Positions 36,550 through 46,252 of a stretch of 64,000 nucleotides of DNA are shown piece after piece. This DNA is from MM2 sp035460165. Lineage in GTDB: Bacteria; Pseudomonadota; Gammaproteobacteria; Burkholderiales; Methylophilaceae. The stretch is taken from positions 62,001 to 126,000 of the forward strand of contig DATHWW010000009.1 in NCBI GenBank assembly GCA_035460165.1. The letters run 5' to 3'. A program made the position numbers and the translations under genes. The notes beneath the pieces are model-generated. The model made no database searches, was not told the origin of the DNA, and saw only the letters and a list, made by a program, of their open reading frames with translations. Each line of letters opens with the position of its first letter. The first letter of the stretch is position 1.

Positions 36550-37622
36550 GCGATCGTCAGCGTTTCCTTGAGCAATTCCTGCGGATAGTCGCCCGTCATG
36601 ACGGCTTTGCCGATGGATTTCAGCAAGATCAGACGGATTTTTCCATCCGCGACTTTTTTATCCAGCCCCATCAAGTCGAGGTATTTATCGACGCCAAGCG
36701 CCGGCGCCGCGGTCGGCAAGCCGCCAGCCTTAAAGCTGCGCTCGATGCGCTCCACATCGGCCGCGCTCAGCCAGCCCATGCGACGTGAAAGATCTGCAGC
36801 CAGCATGGTACCTGCGGCGACGCCTTCGCCATGCAGCCACACGCCATAACCCATGCCGTTCTCGATGGCATGCCCGAAAGTATGTCCGAGATTTAGCAGG
36901 GCACGCTCGCCGCTTTCTTTTTCATCTGCCGCGACGACAGTGGCTTTGTTCACACAAGAACGATAGATCGCATATGCCATTGCTTGCGGATTACGTGCAC
37001 GCAATAGCGGCATGTTCGTTTCAAGCCACATAAAGAAATCCGGATCGCGGATCAGACCGTACTTGATGACTTCTGCAATGCCGGCCGACAATTCGCGATC
37101 GGGAAGTGTATTGAGCGTATCGGTATCCGCCAGTACCAGTTGCGGCTGGTAAAACGCGCCTATCATGTTCTTGCCCAACGGGTGATTGATGCCAGTCTTA
37201 CCGCCTACCGATGAGTCCACCTGGGATAACAGCGTGGTTGGAATTTGTATGAACGGCACGCCTCGCAGGTAAGTGGCCGCCGCATACCCCGTCATATCGC
37301 CCACCACACCACCACCGAGCGCAATCAGAGTCGTGCTGCGCTCGCAACGCTTGCTAAGCAGCGCATCGTAAATGGTATTCAGCGTATCGCTGTTTTTGTA
37401 TTGCTCGCCGTCAGGTAAAACGATAGGAAGCACCGAAACATTCAACGCGCGCAATGGCTCTGCAAGCTTTTCCAAATACAGTGGCGCCACTGTGGCATTG
37501 GTCACGATTGCGACCTGCTTGCGCTTCAGATGCGGCATGATTAGGTCGGTTCGACTGAGCAGATCCTGTCCGATATGTATCGGATAGGATCGATCGCCTA
37601 ATTCAACGGTGAGCGTTTGCAT
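36546..37622 (-). CDS. aroB: 3-dehydroquinate synthase
   Basis: The 358-residue enzyme shows LPDGEQYKNSDTLNTIYDALL, GGGVVGDMTGYAAATYLRGVPFIQIPTTLL, SSVGGKTGINHPLGKNMIGAFYQP and LNLGHTFGHAIE, which hold the NAD and zinc sites. It cyclises DAHP to 3-dehydroquinate in the shikimate pathway. Its start overlaps the end of aroK by 20 bases. Confidence 0.97.
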   Translation of the reverse strand: MQTLTVELGDRSYPIHIGQDLLSRTDLIMPHLKRKQVAIVTNATVAPLYLEKLAEPLRALNVSVLPIVLPDGEQYKNSDTLNTIYDALLSKRCERSTTLIALGGGVVGDMTGYAAATYLRGVPFIQIPTTLLSQVDSSVGGKTGINHPLGKNMIGAFYQPQLVLADTDTLNTLPDRELSAGIAEVIKYGLIRDPDFFMWLETNMPLLRARNPQAMAYAIYRSCVNKATVVAADEKESGERALLNLGHTFGHAIENGMGYGVWLHGEGVAAGTMLAADLSRRMGWLSAADVERIERSFKAGGLPTAAPALGVDKYLDLMGLDKKVADGKIRLILLKSIGKAVMTGDYPQELLKETLTIA

Positions 37623-38145
37623 GTTTGTTCAAGGTTTCTTCGAGGTGTTGCACGATGGAGCCTACGGATTGATCACCGGTGTCGATGATGATGTCGGCAA
37701 TTTCGCGATACAAGGGATCGCGCTCGGTATACAGTTTTTCCAGCTTGGCCCGCGGGTCATCGGTTTGCAGTAGGGGTCGGTTCTTGTCGTTCTTTGTGCG
37801 ATGCCACAGCTCATTGACGCTGGCACGAAGATAAACAACCGTCCCGTGCTGACTCAGATTTTCGCGGTTCTGCTTGCATAGTACTGCGCCGCCGCCGGTG
37901 GCAAGGACGATGTTGTGCATAGCAGTAAGTTCTTCGATCGCCGTGACTTCACGTTTGCGAAACCCGGTTTCACCCTCCACCTCGAAAATCACCGGGATGT
38001 TAACGCCTGTACGGCTTTCGATTTCATGATCAGAATCGTAGAACGTCTTGCCCAACCGCTTGGCCAGCAATTTGCCAACCGTGGTTTTGCCTGCGCCCAT
38101 CAAACCCACAAAAAAAATATTGCCCGCCATTTGCATGACGGGCAT
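37603..38145 (-). CDS. aroK: Shikimate kinase
   Basis: The product is about 175-180 residues with P-loop GLMGAGKTTVGK, YDSDHEIESRTGV for shikimate binding, EGETGFRKRE and VLATGGGAVL. It phosphorylates shikimate with ATP. Three ATGs (38145, 38136, 38130) are possible starts. MAGNIFFVG from 38130 is the most family-like N-terminus, and none has a strong Shine-Dalgarno. It lies 28 bases downstream of pilQ. Confidence 0.95.
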   Translation of the reverse strand: MPVMQMAGNIFFVGLMGAGKTTVGKLLAKRLGKTFYDSDHEIESRTGVNIPVIFEVEGETGFRKREVTAIEELTAMHNIVLATGGGAVLCKQNRENLSQHGTVVYLRASVNELWHRTKNDKNRPLLQTDDPRAKLEKLYTERDPLYREIADIIIDTGDQSVGSIVQHLEETLNKHANAHR

Positions 38146-38172
38146 TTTAACCGATGGCTGAGGAGCGGTATA

Positions 38173-40290
38173 TCAGTTCGCTTTGAGCGTGTCGTCCAGC
38201 AGCTTCGGAGTGATAAAAATCAGCAATTCATTCTTGTCGATGGTATCGATATTTTGTTTGAATAAACGACCGAACATCGGCAAATCACCGAAGAAAGGCA
38301 CCTTGTTAACTGTCTTGCTGGTGGTCTCTTCAAATATTCCACCCAAGACTGCTGTTTCTCCATTGTCCACCAGGACCTTGGTTTCGACCCTATTGGTGTT
38401 CAATGCGGGTGTACCGTTTACATTAAAATTGGCGACCGCATCCTTTTTGATCAGCAAATCCATGTTGATTTTGTTATCTGGGGTAATTTGCGGCGTAACT
38501 TCCATCCCCAGCGTCGCTTTCTTGAAGGATGTGCTGGTTGCACCGCTGCTGGATGCTTCCTGATAAGGGATTTCCACACCGGACTCAATAATTGCCTTTT
38601 GCTGATTACCGGTAACCACTTTTGGCGAAGAAATCGTTTTCGTTTTGTTATCTGCCTCGGCAGCGGTGAGCTCCAAACTCAGCAGCAAATTCATTGAGGC
38701 CTTGAAGAACGTTAGTCCAATCCTTCCCAGCCCATCGCCCGTTGCTGGCAGATTAGTGATCAAGGTATCGTTATATTCAAAATCACCGCAGTCCACAGCA
38801 GTAGTCAGCGCACCGCAAAGGGCAGCGTTGCTGGCTCCTGGTTGGGAACCGGTAATACCGAACCTTCCGGCGTTCTTGAGCACGCCGAATTTAGCACCCA
38901 GACTCTTGGAGAAGCCATCGTCAGCCAACACAATTCTGCTCTCAATCAGCACTTGGCGTATGGGCACATCCACAACCTTGAGGATTCTTTCAACTTTTTC
39001 AAGATTCTTCTCAGTATCCTGGACAAAAAGCGTATTGGTGCGCGGATCTATCACGGCACTGCCGCGTGAAGATAGTATCTTTTGCTTAGGATCGGTCAAG
39101 ATGGTCTTGAATGCCTCGGCTTGATGATATTTCAGAGTAAAAGTTTCTGTACGCAACGGCTCAAGATCCTCAATTTGCCGTTGCGCTTCTAGCCGTTGCT
39201 TTTCCTTGGCAGCAAGCTCTTCAGCCGGCGCGATCAGAATCACATTACCGTCCTTACGCATGCCCAAGCCACGTGCCTGCATAATGATGTCCAGCGCCTG
39301 GTCCCAAGGCACATCCTTAAGGCGTAAGGTAATGTTACCGCCGACGGTGTCGCTGGTAATGATATTGAAGCCCGTAAAATCCGCGATCACCTGTAATACC
39401 GAACGTACTTCAATGTTCTGGAAGTTCAAGGACAGCTTCTCGCCTTTATACCCTTGGCGGCTGCCTTGAATGAGCTTGCTGGGATCCTCGACCAAGGGGC
39501 GGACGTCTATAATGAATTTACGATCGGCCTGATATGCTGAGTGTTCCCATAACCCCTTGGGCTCGATTGTCATTCTTACGTTTTTACCATGCTGCACGGC
39601 ATCGACATACAGTACCGGCGTTGCGAAATCCGTCACATTCAAGCGTCGCTGGAGATTCTCCGGAATATCCGTTGCCAGGAAATCGACGAGAATCTTCGCT
39701 CCTTGCTGCCGGATATCGATGCCCGTCGTGTTATCCGACAAGTCGACAATAATTCGTCCCTCGCCATTTTTCCCGCGAATGAAATCTACATTGCTTAAAG
39801 AATGCCTAGTTTCACCAAGCTTCGGCTCGGCGAATTTTGTCACTGTCTCGCCACCAACCCCAGCGATCTTGTCTGATGGCTGCAACGCGATATCGATTTC
39901 CTTGCCATTTGCTCTCGCGGTGTAAGCTGCAGTACGGCTGAGATTCAGTACCATGCGCGTACGCCCCTTGGCTTGGGCCAAGCTCACGCTGCGTAAAACG
40001 CCTTGGTTAACTGCGAGCATGTTCTTGGACAAACCGTTGGTGGTTGATGGAAAGTCCAACGCTATCCGCGATGGGTTGCTCAAGGTAAATCCTGCAGGAG
40101 GATTCGCCATCGGCTCACTCAACGTTACCTTTATATTCAGTTTTTCGCCGGGCAAAGTCGCAAAGTCAATTTTTTCGATTGTGTTAAGCGATGGGACATT
40201 ATCCACGGCATGAGCTAGCTGAACTCCGATCGCAAATGCGGAATATCCTAAAGCGAGCATTCCGAATCGAACAAATTTATTCATTATCAT
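38173..40290 (-). CDS. pilQ: Type IV pilus secretin PilQ
   Basis: The 705-residue protein has a signal peptide (to about VQLAHA) and two N-terminal AMIN regions (PAGFTLSNPSRIALDFPST and LVDFLATDIPENL) that bind peptidoglycan. An N0/secretin_N part follows (LSLNFQNIEVRSVLQVIADFTGFNIIT), then the C-terminal secretin domain (VIESRIVLADDGFSKSLGAKFG through IPYQEASSSGATSTSF to VPFFGDLPMFGRLFK). It forms the outer-membrane pore for the pilus. The ATG at 40290 has GGGGTGGAAGTC upstream. Confidence 0.96.
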   Translation of the reverse strand: MIMNKFVRFGMLALGYSAFAIGVQLAHAVDNVPSLNTIEKIDFATLPGEKLNIKVTLSEPMANPPAGFTLSNPSRIALDFPSTTNGLSKNMLAVNQGVLRSVSLAQAKGRTRMVLNLSRTAAYTARANGKEIDIALQPSDKIAGVGGETVTKFAEPKLGETRHSLSNVDFIRGKNGEGRIIVDLSDNTTGIDIRQQGAKILVDFLATDIPENLQRRLNVTDFATPVLYVDAVQHGKNVRMTIEPKGLWEHSAYQADRKFIIDVRPLVEDPSKLIQGSRQGYKGEKLSLNFQNIEVRSVLQVIADFTGFNIITSDTVGGNITLRLKDVPWDQALDIIMQARGLGMRKDGNVILIAPAEELAAKEKQRLEAQRQIEDLEPLRTETFTLKYHQAEAFKTILTDPKQKILSSRGSAVIDPRTNTLFVQDTEKNLEKVERILKVVDVPIRQVLIESRIVLADDGFSKSLGAKFGVLKNAGRFGITGSQPGASNAALCGALTTAVDCGDFEYNDTLITNLPATGDGLGRIGLTFFKASMNLLLSLELTAAEADNKTKTISSPKVVTGNQQKAIIESGVEIPYQEASSSGATSTSFKKATLGMEVTPQITPDNKINMDLLIKKDAVANFNVNGTPALNTNRVETKVLVDNGETAVLGGIFEETTSKTVNKVPFFGDLPMFGRLFKQNIDTIDKNELLIFITPKLLDDTLKAN

Positions 40291-40301
40291 GACTTCCACC
40301 C

Positions 40302-40820
40302 CTATCCTTGTTCCTGCTGAACAATACTTGCCGGACGTTCGGTCCATTCGCCGGTAAGCTCATCCTGTACGATTTCTTTAACTTTAACTTCTACAGGCGC
40401 TTCATTGACGATGTCAACGATGATGCCCATATGCTGCCCTAGATAATTCCCGATCTTGACCTGCTGAACAGTATTCTCTGGAGTTTTAAGCAAGGCGATT
40501 TTCATTTTGCCCTTGGTGATAATTCCGACCAGTTGCAGACTCTCCAGCGGAAAAGCCTCAAGCGCTTCTCTCGGACGATTCAAATTAGGCTGAAACCCGC
40601 CAGACTTCACCAGCGCCTTGCGCGGCTTGAACGGATCATGAAGGCTGGAGTCCACATTGTAGGCCACAGGCACGTATGGCTTGACTTCAGGAAGAGGCTC
40701 GACATTCCCTTTCAAGCCATTTCCAGAATCTTTAATAAACTGATCGAGGTCATCCCCCTCGTCAGCGCCGCACCCCGACAGTAATACCGCCAGTACGATT
40801 GTTGTAACTAAGGCCTTCAC
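40302..40820 (-). CDS. pilP: Type IV pilus lipoprotein PilP
   Basis: The 172-residue lipoprotein starts with GTG, preceded by AGGGAAG, and has a lipobox LLSGC at residues 13-17. An unstructured linker leads to the HR domain: ALEAFPLESLQLVGIITKGKMKIALLKTPENTVQQVKIGNYLGQHMG. PilP connects the PilNO inner-membrane heterodimer to PilQ. Gene order pilM-N-O-P-Q is complete here. Confidence 0.94.
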   Translation of the reverse strand: MKALVTTIVLAVLLSGCGADEGDDLDQFIKDSGNGLKGNVEPLPEVKPYVPVAYNVDSSLHDPFKPRKALVKSGGFQPNLNRPREALEAFPLESLQLVGIITKGKMKIALLKTPENTVQQVKIGNYLGQHMGIIVDIVNEAPVEVKVKEIVQDELTGEWTERPASIVQQEQG

Positions 40821-40879
40821 TCGTCTTCCCTCACATTATCCCCAGTCATGCGCCGTCCCTCCGTGCAATCACGCTCTCA

Positions 40880-41488
40880 TCAATGTCGTGCCGGCCCGCT
40901 CGGGGCTTCTCCCGAATCAAGGTAACGGAAGGTTTTAGCAATGGCGTTGACGCCCAATTGGTCGCCCGTACCAATCGGGGTGATCGTCAACTCTTCCAAA
41001 GTCACAATTCTCGACAACTTGGCTATGTTTTGCGCAAAAGCCCCAAGCTGATGATATCCACCCACAACACGAATCGAAATCGGCTTTTCAGCATAAAACT
41101 CTGCTGGAGCCTCCGCACCGGGCCTGAACAAATCAAACTCCAGGCCCACTTCCAGCCCTGCCTGGTTAATATCTGTTAGCAATCCATCCATCTGGGACTT
41201 ATCAGGCAATTGACGCAAGAGAGTACCGAATGTCTTTTCGATATCAACCATTTGTTGCTTATAAATAGGAAGGTTGATGGCTTCTTTTTTCTTAGACATG
41301 AAGACGCCGCGCAACTCGGTTTCCTTGCTGGCAACCTGCTCCAGTTCTTCCATGGAGGGCTTCCACATGAACCAATAACCCGCACCAACCAGGAATATGA
41401 ATATTCCGCCGAGCAACACCGCCTTGACCGGCAGCGGCAGACTCCCCATGTTTTTTGGGTCTATATTATTGAAGTCTTCGAGTTTCAT
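40880..41488 (-). CDS. pilO: Type IV pilus inner-membrane protein PilO
   Basis: The 202-residue protein has a short cytoplasmic start, one membrane helix (AVLLGGIFIFLVGAGYWFMW), a coiled-coil stretch and a ferredoxin-like periplasmic domain with LSRIVTLEELTITP. It pairs with PilN in the alignment complex. Confidence 0.94.
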   Translation of the reverse strand: MKLEDFNNIDPKNMGSLPLPVKAVLLGGIFIFLVGAGYWFMWKPSMEELEQVASKETELRGVFMSKKKEAINLPIYKQQMVDIEKTFGTLLRQLPDKSQMDGLLTDINQAGLEVGLEFDLFRPGAEAPAEFYAEKPISIRVVGGYHQLGAFAQNIAKLSRIVTLEELTITPIGTGDQLGVNAIAKTFRYLDSGEAPSGPARH

Positions 41489-41499
41489 CGTCGCCTGCC

Positions 41500-42069
41500 C
41501 TATTGTTTTCCGCTTTCGTCAGCCTGCTGCACCTTCTGTTTAACACTGACAGTAAAGGCACTTTGCTTCAGATTGTTGACCGAAATCGAATGGATTTCGA
41601 TCAGTTCTGGCGACTCCAGGTGACTGGATCCCCCGAAGTTGCGAACCAAGGCGGCAACACGCGCATTGGTATCGGCTACGCCGTCCAGTGTAACAACGTT
41701 ACCTTGCTGCCGGATTCCTTTTAAATAAATGCCTTCCGGCAACAAACGCGCGATTTCATCGAGAAGGACAACGGCTCGACTTCTTCCACTCTGCAGATTT
41801 TCAACCACGCGCTTCCGCTCGAGAACCGCGCCGATTTTTGACTTCAGATCCTTGATTTCCGCAATTTCCTTATCAAGCTGCGCAATCGCATTTTCCAGAC
41901 GCGTATTGCGTTCCATCTGCGTTTCGATTTGGCCGCTGATGTAATTATTTCCCAGGAATACCACCGCCACGCCAGCAATCAGCGTACCAACCAGCATCAT
42001 ATTGAACTGGCGCTGGCGCTCCGCCCGGCGAATCTTACGGTAAGGAAGAAGATTGATACGGACAGCCAT
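41500..42069 (-). CDS. pilN: Type IV pilus inner-membrane protein PilN
   Basis: The 189-residue protein begins with the PilN signature IRINLLPYR-like AVRINLLPYRKIRRAERQ, which docks into PilM. A membrane helix (MMLVGTLIAGVAVVFLG), coiled coil and a small periplasmic domain follow. Its ATG shares one base with the pilM stop. Confidence 0.95.
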   Translation of the reverse strand: MAVRINLLPYRKIRRAERQRQFNMMLVGTLIAGVAVVFLGNNYISGQIETQMERNTRLENAIAQLDKEIAEIKDLKSKIGAVLERKRVVENLQSGRSRAVVLLDEIARLLPEGIYLKGIRQQGNVVTLDGVADTNARVAALVRNFGGSSHLESPELIEIHSISVNNLKQSAFTVSVKQKVQQADESGKQ

Positions 42070-43139
42070 CAGTCAAATCTCCGCAATGCGAGTCCGCAGG
42101 CAATCATGAGCGATGGGGCATCAACAGCAAGGTTTTGCTGTTTGACTCTGCTCGACATGGACATATTAGTGAAAGGATTGGCGATGACCGTATTGACCTG
42201 TGTGCGTTCCGACACGGCTTGATCGACCCCGGGGATGGCCGAGCACCCGCCGGCCAACATGATGTGATCGACTCGATTGTATTGAGTGGAACTGGTAAAG
42301 AACTGGAGTGCACGAGCTACTTCAAGCGCGAGCGATTGCGTGAATGGCTGCAACACCTCGGTGGCATAGCTGTCCGGCAATCCGCCTTTGCGCTTCGCAA
42401 TCTCGGCATCTTCCGCGGCGAGGCCGAAACGTCTTTGAATCTCCTGCGTCAGCTGATCGCCACCGAAGCTTTGTTCGCGGATGTAAACGGACTGGTTGTC
42501 GTGCAGCACATTGATATGCATCATGACCGCGCCGATGTCGATGATCATGACAGTCTGCTCGCGACCGCCATTGGGCAGTTGATTGCAAGCCAGTCCGTAC
42601 GCCGCTTCCGTGGCGTAGGTTTCCACGTCCATCACGACCACTTTCAAACCGGCCTCTTCGGCCACGACTACGCGGTCCTCGATTTTGTCCTTGCGCGAAG
42701 CTGCAATCAACACCTCGACATCTTCAGCGCTATTCGGAGAGGGGCCTAGAATCTGGAAATCGATATTGACTTCATCGAGGGCGAAAGGAATGTACTGGTT
42801 GGCTTCAGCCTCGACTTGCAACTCCATGTCTTCTTCGCGCAGGCCAGATTGCATGAAGACCTTCTTGCTAATGACGGCAGCGGCAGGCAAGGCGAGCGCG
42901 GCTCGTTTCTCGCGCGTGCCGAGCAATTTCCAGGCGCGCTCGACAGCACTGCCGACCTGCTCCAGACCGGCAATATTGCCATCAACCACGGAATCCTTCG
43001 CGAGAGGAACGATAGCGTAATTTTCCAGCCGATATACGCCGGCACCATCGCCACTCAGTTCGACCATCTTGACCGATGCCGAACTGATATCAACCCCGAT
43101 TAATGGAGGCGTGTGCTCCTTGAAAAAGTCGAATTTCAA
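42069..43139 (-). CDS. pilM: Type IV pilus actin-like ATPase PilM
   Basis: The 356-residue cytoplasmic protein has the actin-like phosphate loops LIGVDISSASVKMVEL at the N-terminus and MIIDIGAVMMHINV in the middle. GGDQLTQEIQRRFG and IMLAGGCSAIPGVDQAVSERT follow. It appears to start with TTG at 43139, with AAGGGA upstream; the residues KFDFFKEHTPPLIGVDISS fit PilM N-termini, so I accept it. It is divergent from ponA, 163 bases away, as in many proteobacteria. Confidence 0.94.
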   Translation of the reverse strand: MKFDFFKEHTPPLIGVDISSASVKMVELSGDGAGVYRLENYAIVPLAKDSVVDGNIAGLEQVGSAVERAWKLLGTREKRAALALPAAAVISKKVFMQSGLREEDMELQVEAEANQYIPFALDEVNIDFQILGPSPNSAEDVEVLIAASRKDKIEDRVVVAEEAGLKVVVMDVETYATEAAYGLACNQLPNGGREQTVMIIDIGAVMMHINVLHDNQSVYIREQSFGGDQLTQEIQRRFGLAAEDAEIAKRKGGLPDSYATEVLQPFTQSLALEVARALQFFTSSTQYNRVDHIMLAGGCSAIPGVDQAVSERTQVNTVIANPFTNMSMSSRVKQQNLAVDAPSLMIACGLALRRFD

Positions 43140-43302
43140 ATTGAAATTCCCTTTCTGTGCTTTATAGTTAGACGCAATGCTAATAATTTACGTTAGATGC
43201 TAGCAACAAGCATAGGGTATGTAAAGCTTTTTTTTGATTCCACATATTTGATTCACCGACATATAATAACGAGTCAATTTTCCACAGAATTTACCTCGCT
43301 GA

Positions 43303-45642
43303 ATGTTCCCGAAGAAATGGTGGCAGCTGGTAGCGCTTTCCCTGGTTGCGATAGGTTTTGCGTTGACCGCACTCGTAGCCCTTGCTGGCGTACTGATATA
43401 TCCCGAACTTCCTTCCCTGGAGGCACTCACCGATTACCGCCCCAAAATACCTTTGCGCGTTTACTCGCAGGAAGGCCAGCTTATTGCCGAATTCGGCGAA
43501 GAGCGCAGGGCGTTCGTCAAGATCCAGGACGTCCCGACCGAGCTCAAGCAGGCCATTCTTGCCGCAGAAGACGAACGTTTCTACCAGCACGGCGGCATTG
43601 ATACCCTAGGGGTTTTACGCGCCGCTATCGCCAACGCGACCGCCCGCGGAGCGAAAGAAGGGGCTAGCACCATCACGATGCAAGTCGCCCGCAACTTCTT
43701 TCTATCGAGTGAAAAAACCCTCAAGCGAAAACTGAGCGAGGCATTGCTGGCGATCAAAATCGAGCACAGCCTCAGCAAGGATCAGATTCTGGAGTTGTAT
43801 ATCAACCAGATTTACCTCGGTCAGCGTGCTTATGGTTTTGCCGCCGCGGCCCAGGTTTACTACGGCAAACCTCTAAATAAACTCAGTACCGCCGAATTCG
43901 CGATGCTGGCGGGGCTGCCCAAGGCTCCTTCCCGTTACAACCCCCACGTCAATCCCAAACGGGCTACGCAACGCCAACATTATGTGTTGCGCCGCATGCA
44001 TAAAATTCATTTCATCAATGACGCGCAATACAAGGCCGCACTGGCAGAGCCAATGCGGTTACGCCAATCGCGGAAAATGCATGACTTGTCGGCCGACTAT
44101 GTTGCGGAAATCGTGCGGCAAATGATGTACGCACGCTACAAGGACGACATCTACAACAGCGGCCTCAAGGTTTACACCACAATACGCAAGAATTCGCAGG
44201 AAGCGGCGAACGATGCGGTATTGCAAGGGATACTGGATTACGACAAGCGTCACAGCTATCGCGGCCCGGAAGGGTCGATAGAGCTGGACAGCGCAGGAAT
44301 GCAATCGATCGAAGCATTCCTGGACGACGCGATGGGCGATATCGACGAGTTCCATACACTGGTGCCTGCCGTGGTGCTGGAGGCCACGCCAAAATTGCTC
44401 AAGGCGTATCGCAAGAACGGTGGGGTGATCGAGATTACCGGCAAGGATCTTCTTTTCGTACAAAAATCGCTGAGCGAGAAGGCCACGACCAAACTGAAAC
44501 TGCGACGCGGATCCATCATTCGTGTACGGCAGATCAAGGATAAATGGCAGATTGCCCAGCTCCCGCAAGTGGAAGCGGCACTGATCGGCATGGACCCGGG
44601 AACGGGCGCAGTACACGCACTGGTGGGCGGTTTCGATTTCAACCGGAATAAATTCAACCATGTGACCCAAGCCTGGCGCCAACCCGGCTCCAGTTTCAAA
44701 CCCTTCATTTATTCCGCCGCGCTGGAAAAAGGCTACACGCCAGCCAGCATGATCGAAGACGAGCCGATAATGCTCAGCGCTGCGGAAACCGGCAGCGGCA
44801 CTGCCTGGGAGCCCCATAACTTCGACAATGAATACGAAGGCCCCATGCGCATGCGCACGGCGCTGACCAAGTCGAAAAACATGGTTTCCATCCGCATTCT
44901 GCAAACAATAGGCGTGGGCTATGCCCGGGACTACATTACCCGCTTCGGATTTGCGGCCAAGGATCATCCTCCTTACCTCGCAATGGCCTTGGGAGCAGGC
45001 GCAGTCACGCCCTGGCAAATGGCGAATGCCTATTCGGTATTTGCGAATGGCGGCTATCGCGTCACGCCACACCTGATCGGCAAAATCGTCGATGCCAACG
45101 GCAATGTGATCGAACAGGCAAAACCGGTCATCGCCGGCGCCAATGCGCCGCGCGTCATCGACCCGCGCAATGCATTCATCATGACCTCGATGATGCAGGA
45201 TGTGGCGCGCATCGGTACCGCAGCCAAGGCGAGAGAACTTGGACGCTACGATTTGGCAGGCAAAACCGGCACCACCAACAATCATGTCGATGGCTGGTTT
45301 GCGGGCTACAATCCCAAGCAGGTCACGATTGCCTGGATAGGATTCGACCAACCTCGATCACTGGGCGGACAGGAAACCGGCGGACGGGCCGCCCTGCCGA
45401 TGTGGATCAGTTACATGGCAAAAGTCTTGCGCGGCTCGCCCGACTTGCCCTACCAGATTCCGGATGGCGTCGCTTCAATCAAGATCAACCCAGCTACCGG
45501 CGAGCAGGCGGAAGAGGAAGAAAGCGGCGTGTATGAATACTTCTACCGCGAATTCCCGCCCCCGATCGCACAGGTCACCGAATCGACCGATGGTTTCTGG
45601 GATCAGATTCAAAAACAATTGCAGATCGACCAGCTTTATTGA
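43303..45642 (+). CDS. ponA: Penicillin-binding protein 1A (bifunctional transglycosylase/transpeptidase)
   Basis: The 779-residue class A PBP has an N-terminal anchor helix (LVALSLVAIGFALTALVALAGVLIY). The GT51 domain carries AAEDERFYQHGGID with Glu89 and GASTITMQVARNFFLS. The OB-like linker is at about 300-430. The transpeptidase has SxxK at Ser463 (GSSFKPF), TKSKN as the SxN motif and GKTGTTNN as KTG. It builds and crosslinks peptidoglycan. Confidence 0.97.
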   Translation: MFPKKWWQLVALSLVAIGFALTALVALAGVLIYPELPSLEALTDYRPKIPLRVYSQEGQLIAEFGEERRAFVKIQDVPTELKQAILAAEDERFYQHGGIDTLGVLRAAIANATARGAKEGASTITMQVARNFFLSSEKTLKRKLSEALLAIKIEHSLSKDQILELYINQIYLGQRAYGFAAAAQVYYGKPLNKLSTAEFAMLAGLPKAPSRYNPHVNPKRATQRQHYVLRRMHKIHFINDAQYKAALAEPMRLRQSRKMHDLSADYVAEIVRQMMYARYKDDIYNSGLKVYTTIRKNSQEAANDAVLQGILDYDKRHSYRGPEGSIELDSAGMQSIEAFLDDAMGDIDEFHTLVPAVVLEATPKLLKAYRKNGGVIEITGKDLLFVQKSLSEKATTKLKLRRGSIIRVRQIKDKWQIAQLPQVEAALIGMDPGTGAVHALVGGFDFNRNKFNHVTQAWRQPGSSFKPFIYSAALEKGYTPASMIEDEPIMLSAAETGSGTAWEPHNFDNEYEGPMRMRTALTKSKNMVSIRILQTIGVGYARDYITRFGFAAKDHPPYLAMALGAGAVTPWQMANAYSVFANGGYRVTPHLIGKIVDANGNVIEQAKPVIAGANAPRVIDPRNAFIMTSMMQDVARIGTAAKARELGRYDLAGKTGTTNNHVDGWFAGYNPKQVTIAWIGFDQPRSLGGQETGGRAALPMWISYMAKVLRGSPDLPYQIPDGVASIKINPATGEQAEEEESGVYEYFYREFPPPIAQVTESTDGFWDQIQKQLQIDQLY

Positions 45643-45645
45643 CGA

Positions 45646-46248
45646 ATGAAGGAATCCAGCTCAAAAAATCTGCGCAGATTGATTGCTCAACAGGCCGCGC
45701 GCCTGATGGCGGAGGAGGGCTTGGCCGATTACGCCAAGGCGAAACGAAAAGCCGCGCGGCAATTGGGTTGCGATGAAGACCACGGCCTCCCCAGCAATTC
45801 GGAAATAGAACAGGAACTGCGACTGCAGCATGAGCTCTTCCATAGCACGGCGCAGCCCCAACTGCTGCATCAGCTTCGCAGCGAGGCGCTGGACGTGATG
45901 CGCATGCTGGAGAAGTTCAACCCGCATTTATCCGGTGCGGTGCTGGATGGAACCGCCGGACGCTATGCCGATACGGAAATCCATCTTTTCGCGGACAGCC
46001 TCAAGGACGTCGAGCTTTTCCTGCTCAACCAAAACATTCCTTACCAGGTCGACGAGAAACCCTTTCATATCGCCGGAGAGAAGCACCGCTTGCCGGTATT
46101 CGCACTTGAAGGCAAGCACGGCTCGATTCGTTTGATCATTTTTGCCACGGACGATTTACGCACACTGCCGAAAGGCGCTTCGCACGGCAACGCTTCGATT
46201 CGTGCAGGAACCGCGTCCGTCGCGGCACTACTACAGCAAGGCGTCTAA
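45646..46248 (+). CDS. Uncharacterised protein with a nucleotidyltransferase-like pattern
   Basis: The 200-residue soluble protein follows ponA after three bases. An N-terminal helical part (LRRLIAQQAARLMAEEGLADYAKAKRKAARQLG) precedes a region LDGTAGRYADTEIHLFADSLKDVELFLL. That region resembles the G-[ST]-x-D-x-[DE] core of minimal nucleotidyltransferases. I recognise no firm family and no membrane or export signal. The resemblance is weak and could be chance. Its close spacing suggests co-transcription with ponA and the PilZ gene. Confidence 0.7.
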   Translation: MKESSSKNLRRLIAQQAARLMAEEGLADYAKAKRKAARQLGCDEDHGLPSNSEIEQELRLQHELFHSTAQPQLLHQLRSEALDVMRMLEKFNPHLSGAVLDGTAGRYADTEIHLFADSLKDVELFLLNQNIPYQVDEKPFHIAGEKHRLPVFALEGKHGSIRLIIFATDDLRTLPKGASHGNASIRAGTASVAALLQQGV

Positions 46249-46252
46249 ACAC

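Noticed and set aside
44059..45351. 430-codon open frame antisense to ponA
   Set aside because: Composition is biased and no family motif is visible; the plus-strand ponA is complete and conserved.
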